Shown here: positions 60,580 to 64,000 of the stretch, one piece after another
Layout of the letters: every line of letters begins with the position of its first letter
Position numbering within the stretch: the stretch's first letter is position 1
Assembly: GCF_011043545.1 (NCBI RefSeq)
Contig: NZ_JAAKGP010000006.1
Coordinates: 124,001-188,000, forward strand
Source of the DNA: Rhodobacter sp. SGA-6-6
GTDB lineage: Bacteria; Pseudomonadota; Alphaproteobacteria; Rhodobacterales; Rhodobacteraceae
Direction of reading: 5' to 3'
Length of the DNA stretch: 64,000 bases
Translations under genes and position numbers: made by a program
Notes under the pieces: model-generated
Told to the model about the DNA's origin: nothing
Seen by the model: only the letters and a program-made list of their open reading frames with translations
The model's database searches: none

Positions 60580-60839
60580 CGGGCGAGACGGCGGAGGCGC
60601 GGCTGAAGCGGATGCGGATGCGCAGCTGGCGGCGCGGCACCAAGGAGATGGACATCGTGCTCGGCCCCTTCGCCGACGCCCGCCTTGCCGCGATGGACGC
60701 GGCGGGGCTGGCGCTCTACGACCGGCTGCTGGAAGAGAACGACCAGGACCTGATGGCCTGGCTGCTGGGGCAGGTGCCCACGCCGGACTGGGCGGCGGGG
60801 CTCCTGGCCGAGATCGCCGCCTTCGCCCGCGCCCGCTGA
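60576..60839 (+). CDS. sdhE: FAD assembly factor SdhE
   Basis: An 87-residue SdhE/SDHAF2 protein that promotes covalent FAD attachment to succinate dehydrogenase. The invariant RGxxE motif is present (Arg20-Gly-Thr-Lys-Glu24, in RRGTKEMDIVLG), followed by LYDRLLEENDQDLMAWLLGQ and the family's helical end. Succinate dehydrogenase genes are not in the window. Translation begins inside the stop of the XRE gene. TTTGCCGC/GCGGCAAA at 60856-60877 follows and may terminate the pair. Confidence 0.92.
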   Translation: MTGETAEARLKRMRMRSWRRGTKEMDIVLGPFADARLAAMDAAGLALYDRLLEENDQDLMAWLLGQVPTPDWAAGLLAEIAAFARAR

Positions 60840-60855
60840 GGACGGGCGCCGAGGA

Positions 60856-60877
60856 TTTGCCGCGCATTTGCGGCAAA
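60856..60877 (+). terminator. Hairpin after sdhE
   Basis: A perfect 8-bp stem, TTTGCCGC / GCGGCAAA, with loop gcattt, 17 bases past the sdhE stop. A-richness after the stem (AACC) rather than a T-run leaves the direction uncertain. Confidence 0.4.
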
Positions 60878-60951
60878 ACCGGCGCGGGTTTACCGGATGT
60901 TTGGGCTTTGCGCCGATTCTCCCCCCGTTCCCAACGAGGTGGAGTTTCACG

Positions 60952-61449
60952 ATGTCGGTTCACCAGCCCCTTCTCGATGGTTCGCAGAAAGCGTTCCTTG
61001 CCTGCTATCTGGAAAACCTGTCGCTGGTGGAACGCCTGCACAGGCTGCTGCTCGACGTGATCAAGGACGAATTCGAGCGGTTGCAGATCCTGGAGATCAA
61101 CCCGGTCCAGGCGCTGCTGCTGTTCAACATCGGCGAGAACGAGGTGACCGCCGGAGAACTGAAATCGCGCGGCTACTACCAGGGCTCGAACGTCAGCTAC
61201 AACCTGAAGAAGCTGGTAGACCTCGGCTACATGCACCACCAGCGGTCCGAGATCGACCGCCGCTCGGTCCGGGTGAAACTGACCGAGAAGGGCCGCCGGG
61301 TCCGCAGCCACCTGGCCGGGCTGTTCGCCCGCCACGCCGAGGCGATCGAACGGCGGGCGCTGGTCGGCCTGAACGGCATGGACGAGATCAACGTGGCGCT
61401 GAAACGGATGGAGCGGTTCTGGACCGAACAGATCCGGTATATCTACTGA
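60952..61449 (+). CDS. ldtR: LdtR-type MarR-family regulator
   Basis: A 165-residue MarR-family regulator closely matching the LdtR subgroup of alphaproteobacteria, which controls L,D-transpeptidase and cell-wall stress genes. The family start (MSVHQPLLDGSQKAFLACYL, ENLSLVERLHRLLLDVIKDE), the recognition region (SRGYYQGSNVSYNLKKLVDL) and the wing (HHQRSEIDRRSVRVKLTEKG) are characteristic. No transpeptidase gene is in the window. GAGGTGGAG lies upstream of the ATG at 60952. The gene converges on the DUF1178 gene across repeat B4. Confidence 0.85.
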   Translation: MSVHQPLLDGSQKAFLACYLENLSLVERLHRLLLDVIKDEFERLQILEINPVQALLLFNIGENEVTAGELKSRGYYQGSNVSYNLKKLVDLGYMHHQRSEIDRRSVRVKLTEKGRRVRSHLAGLFARHAEAIERRALVGLNGMDEINVALKRMERFWTEQIRYIY

Positions 61450-61546
61450 CCTGTCGGAAAGCGCAGCCGCGCAGGCGCGCGGCTGCAAACCTTTCCTCTC
61501 GCCTCTGCGCGCAAGCGCGCAACCGGCTCGGACGCGCCTCCGGCGG

Positions 61547-61715
61547 GGATATTTGAGTCCAGAAAGAGGAGGAAGGTCCGCTCCTCTTTCTGGATGAAAA
61601 ATATCCTCAGGGGGTTTGGGGGCAGAATGCCCCCATCAGTCGACGGCAGCCCCAAGCGACTCCGCCGGCCACAACGATAAAGGCTTGCGGCGGCAGCCGC
61701 GCCTTCGGATCCCGC
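61547..61715 (+). repeat. Variable-arm hairpin repeat, family B, copy B4
   Basis: GGATATTT (61547-61554) pairs with AAATATCC (61599-61606) and TCCAGAAAGAGGAG (61558-61571) with CTCCTCTTTCTGGA (61581-61594), separated by an unpaired gag/tgaa. GGGGGCA/TGCCCCC and the conserved tail (GGCAGCCCCAAGCGACTCCG ... AACGATAAAGGCTTGCGGCG) follow. It lies between two convergent genes and ends 2 bases before the DUF1178 stop. Confidence 0.85.
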
Positions 61716-61717
61716 CC

Positions 61718-62164
61718 TCAGTTCGCCTTCCGGCTGGGCAGGAAGGGCAGGGGGGCGACGGGGACGCCCTCTTCCAGCAGTTTCCGCGCCTCCTCCGGCC
61801 TGGCCTCGCCGTAGATCGACCGTTCCGGCGCCTCGCCCTCGTGCATCGCCCTCGCCTCGGCGACGAAGTTCATGCCGACATATTCGGAATTGGCCTCCAC
61901 CCGGCGGCGGATTTCGGCCAGCGCCTCCTCCAGTTCCGAGGCCGGGGCGGTCAGGCCCGGCTTCCCGGCCGCGACCGCCTGCGCCGCCTCGGCCTTGCGG
62001 GCCGGGGTGACCGAGGGCGCCATCAGCCCCTTCTCCACCGCCGTGTCGCCGCAGACCGGGCAGGCCAGCTGTCCGGCGCGGGCCAGCGCGTCGAAGGCAT
62101 CGGCGTTCTGGAACCAGCTGTCGAAGCCGTGTCCCTTGCCGCAATGGAGGCTGTAGCGGATCAT
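61718..62164 (-). CDS. DUF1178 protein with N-terminal zinc-ribbon residues
   Basis: A 148-residue protein of the DUF1178 family, common in alphaproteobacteria. The N-terminus MIRYSLHCGKGHGFDSWFQN and the later ACPVCGD provide Cys8, His12, Cys35 and Cys38, a likely metal site. The C-terminal half is typical (VEANSEYVGMNFVAEARAMH, EGEAPERSIYGEARPEEARK). Function is unknown. The ATG at 62164 is preceded by GGAGGG. The NUDIX gene lies 87 bases upstream in the same orientation and the pair may be co-transcribed. Confidence 0.85.
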   Translation of the reverse strand: MIRYSLHCGKGHGFDSWFQNADAFDALARAGQLACPVCGDTAVEKGLMAPSVTPARKAEAAQAVAAGKPGLTAPASELEEALAEIRRRVEANSEYVGMNFVAEARAMHEGEAPERSIYGEARPEEARKLLEEGVPVAPLPFLPSRKAN

Positions 62165-62251
62165 CCGGGTTTTCCCTCCCGCCGGGCCGGCGGGGATACC
62201 TGCAACCTAAGCCTTGCCGCGCCGGGTTCAAGCCCCGGCCCCGGCCCGTCC

Positions 62252-62758
62252 TCAGCCGGAGGCGGCGCGCTTCGTCGGCTTGCGCCCGTCCTCGACCGGG
62301 GGCGCGAAGGACAGGATCAGCTGCCGCAGTTCCGGCTCGTCCACCTTCTTCGCCGCCTTCTCCGGCCGGAACCACTTGCGCCGCCGCTCGCCCTTCTCGG
62401 GGTAGCGGTCGGTCAGCCGGTCCACTTTCAGCGCGAAGACCTCGACCACGCAGGGGATCGCCCGGCCCTCGTCCAGCCCCTTGCGATAGGCGAAATAGCC
62501 GAGCGCCTGTTCCTCCGGCCGGCCCTCGATCCCGGCCTCTTCCCAGGCCTCGCGCGCGGCCGATCCCGCCGCGGTCAACCCCTGCACCAGCCAGCCCTTG
62601 GGGATGATCCAGCGCCCGGTGTCGCGGCTGGTGATCAGGAGCACCTCGTGCCCCGAGCCATGCGGCCGCCAGCACAGCGCGCCGATCTGGTTGCGCGCCG
62701 CCATGCCGCAAGGCCCCTCGGCGATTGCCGATCTGAGAACTTTGTCCTGCTTGCCCAT
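62252..62758 (-). CDS. NUDIX hydrolase
   Basis: A 168-residue NUDIX-fold hydrolase. The box reads PKGWLVQGLTAAGSAAREAW, then EEAGIEG. The catalytic half REAWEEAG is intact, but the first Glu of G-x5-E is Leu, a variant seen in PKGW-type members related to diphosphoinositol or diadenosine polyphosphate hydrolases. Its substrate is unknown. ITSRDTGRWIIPKGW is the family lead-in. The start at 62758 gives the full N-terminus before IGALCWRP; the frame continues upstream only antisense to the glutathione peroxidase gene. It is divergent from that gene. Confidence 0.82.
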   Translation of the reverse strand: MGKQDKVLRSAIAEGPCGMAARNQIGALCWRPHGSGHEVLLITSRDTGRWIIPKGWLVQGLTAAGSAAREAWEEAGIEGRPEEQALGYFAYRKGLDEGRAIPCVVEVFALKVDRLTDRYPEKGERRRKWFRPEKAAKKVDEPELRQLILSFAPPVEDGRKPTKRAASG

Positions 62759-62956
62759 GTCTTGCCCGCGACCCTGCCCGCATTCCGGCCCCGCATTCGC
62801 GGTGGCCCTGCCTTGACTGGACAGATAATCATGCTTTGGCGAAAAGTCATAGGCCGGGTGGCGAATTTCCGCCCCTTGCGGCCATTCGGGCACGGAATTC
62901 CCCACCCTTGCCTGCGGTTCGGTGGCATTCTGGGACGAAAGCGGGAGGGCAAGGCG

Positions 62957-63472
62957 ATGCGCAACACTGTTCTGGCGGCTTTCATCCTGGCAGTCTCGGC
63001 CGCGCCCGCCTGGGCGGGGTTCAGCTTCTCTTCCATCGACGGCGGCGACATCGCGCTGGACGACTGGGCGGGCAAGCCGGTGCTGGTGGTCAACACCGCC
63101 TCGCTCTGCGGCTTCGCGCCCCAGTTCGAGGAGTTGCAGGCGCTGCATGAGACTTACGGCTCGCGCGGGCTGCTGGTGCTGGCGGTGCCCTCGAACGACT
63201 TCCGGCAGGAGCTGGGGTCGGAGGCCGAGGTGAAGGACTATTGCGCGACGAATTTCGACCTGACCCTGCCGATGACCACGATCTCCCATGTCCGCGGCCC
63301 CGAGGCGCATCCGTTCTACCAGTGGATGAAGGCCGAGCAGGGGTTCGAGCCGGGCTGGAACTTCAACAAGGTGCTGCTCGGGCCGAAGGGAGAGGTGGCC
63401 GGCACTTGGGGCGCCGCGGTCAGCCCCTCGGGCCCGGCGATCACCGGGGCGATCGAGGCGCTGCTGCCGTAA
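62957..63472 (+). CDS. Glutathione peroxidase family protein, exported
   Basis: A 171-residue thiol peroxidase of the glutathione peroxidase family. A signal peptide (MRNTVLAAFILAVSAAPAWA, cleavage before GF) sends it to the periplasm. The catalytic Cys51 is in NTASLCGFAPQFEELQAL, and the Trp-Asn pair is in GWNFNKVLLGPKGEV. The Gln of the usual PCNQFG motif is replaced (VPSNDFRQELGS), so the tetrad is incomplete by the textbook definition. The reductant may be thioredoxin-like rather than glutathione. The ATG at 62957 follows GGGAGGGCAAGG. thpR starts 12 bases beyond the stop. Confidence 0.85.
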   Translation: MRNTVLAAFILAVSAAPAWAGFSFSSIDGGDIALDDWAGKPVLVVNTASLCGFAPQFEELQALHETYGSRGLLVLAVPSNDFRQELGSEAEVKDYCATNFDLTLPMTTISHVRGPEAHPFYQWMKAEQGFEPGWNFNKVLLGPKGEVAGTWGAAVSPSGPAITGAIEALLP

Positions 63473-63483
63473 GGGGCGGGGCG

Positions 63484-64000
63484 ATGATCCGCGCCTTCCT
63501 CGGGCTGGACCTGCCCGGCGACATCCGCTCGGCCCTTGCGGTGCAGCAGTTCCTGCTGCCGCTGCCGCGCCGGGTGGACCCGGCGCTGATGCACCTGACG
63601 CTGGTCTTCCTGGGCGAGGTGCCGGAGCCGGCGCTGGAGGCCGCGCATGAGGGCTTCGCGGCGCTGAAGGTCGCGCCTTTCCCGCTGGCCTTGCAGGGCC
63701 TCGGCCTGTTCGGCGGCACCCGGCCCAAGGTCGCCTGGGCCGGGGTGGCCCCGTCCGAGCCGCTGATGCGCCTCCAGTCCAGGGCCGAGCACGCCGCCCG
63801 CCAGGCCGGCCTCGCGCCCGAGCATCGCCGCTTCGCACCGCACGTCACCCTCGGCCGCTTCCCGCCGCCTGCCTTCGCGCAGGCCGCGGCGCTGGAGCGC
63901 GCGGTGGCGGAGACGCCCTTCGCCGCCGGGCCGTGGCAGGTGCAGGACATGGTGCTGTGGCAAAGCCACCTGTCCCCGAAGGGCCCGCGCTACGAGGAAC
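63484..64000 (+). CDS. thpR: RNA 2',3'-cyclic phosphodiesterase, 5' part
   Basis: The first 172 codons of a 2H-phosphoesterase (LigT/ThpR), cut by the window end. It begins MIRAFLGLDLPGDIRSAL. Both HxTx signatures are present: HLTLVFLGE near residue 38 and HVTLGRFPPP near residue 121. LGLFGGTRPKVAWAGV lies between them. These enzymes open RNA 2',3'-cyclic phosphates to 2'-phosphates. A normal family length is about 180-190 residues, so little is missing. It is only 11 bases from the peroxidase stop, so the two are likely co-transcribed. Confidence 0.88.
   Translation, partial: MIRAFLGLDLPGDIRSALAVQQFLLPLPRRVDPALMHLTLVFLGEVPEPALEAAHEGFAALKVAPFPLALQGLGLFGGTRPKVAWAGVAPSEPLMRLQSRAEHAARQAGLAPEHRRFAPHVTLGRFPPPAFAQAAALERAVAETPFAAGPWQVQDMVLWQSHLSPKGPRYEE

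Overview
This strongly G+C-rich window comes from the chromosome of an alphaproteobacterium, most likely a member of the Rhodobacteraceae (Paracoccaceae). The grounds are the gene neighbourhoods (phaZ/phaC/phaP/phaR, dnaG-rpoD, secG-pyrG, hflK-hflC-degP, an LdtR-type MarR regulator, DUF2842 and DUF1178 proteins) and short intergenic hairpins of the kind common in that family. Genus cannot be judged. I see no rRNA, tRNA, transposase, prophage or CRISPR array. About 64 protein genes fill the window.

Layout. 1-3.4 kb: end of sarcosine oxidase gamma, a DegT-type aminotransferase, a LysR regulator. 2.9-7.8 kb: the polyhydroxyalkanoate (PHA) locus (phaR, phaP, phaC on the minus strand, phaZ divergent) with visible PhaR operators. 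7.9-15 kb: two alpha/beta hydrolases and a methyladenine glycosylase, thrS, a cold-shock protein, an ArsC/Spx-like protein, a small A+T-richer patch with an orphan antitoxin and an unknown exported protein, and thyX. 15.1-17.4 kb: a lipoprotein plus a Slam-like outer-membrane protein, a candidate type XI secretion pair. 17.5-25.3 kb: gloA, nrdR-ribD, a YefM-YoeB toxin-antitoxin pair, dnaG-rpoD. 25.4-34.7 kb: gamma-glutamyl polyamine genes (PuuA-, PuuB- and amidotransferase-like, plus a second glutamine-synthetase paralogue) beside a polar amino acid ABC transporter. 34.7-42.8 kb: PhnD-like, TerB-like, PhzF-like, rlmJ, a foreign-looking HhH-GPD-like gene, pyrG, secG, a DMT transporter, thiamine pyrophosphokinase. 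42.9-52.2 kb: an unusual 792-residue Ala/Glu-rich protein, purA, sdaA, a GST, rpiA, glutathione reductase. 52.7-64 kb: hflK-hflC-DUF2065-degP, a lipoprotein, a [2Fe-2S] ferredoxin, an aspartate aminotransferase, an XRE-sdhE pair, LdtR, a NUDIX protein, a glutathione peroxidase, and thpR cut by the window end.

The most unusual content is intergenic. Repeat family A has five copies of about 212-216 bp (322-533, 4368-4580, 49421-49633, 52293-52508, 54994-55207), all on the same strand, each predicting four hairpins. One hairpin changes sequence between copies while staying perfectly paired, which points to a conserved structured nucleic acid rather than a simple duplication. Family B has four copies (25297-25410, 40912-41110, 47068-47225, 61547-61715) built around a long hairpin whose arms differ almost completely between some copies yet remain complementary. 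Two shorter hairpin families (C and D) sit mainly between convergent genes, where they look like bidirectional terminators. I do not recognise family A as a described element; whether it is a mobile repeat, a small RNA or a DNA-structure element cannot be settled from one window.
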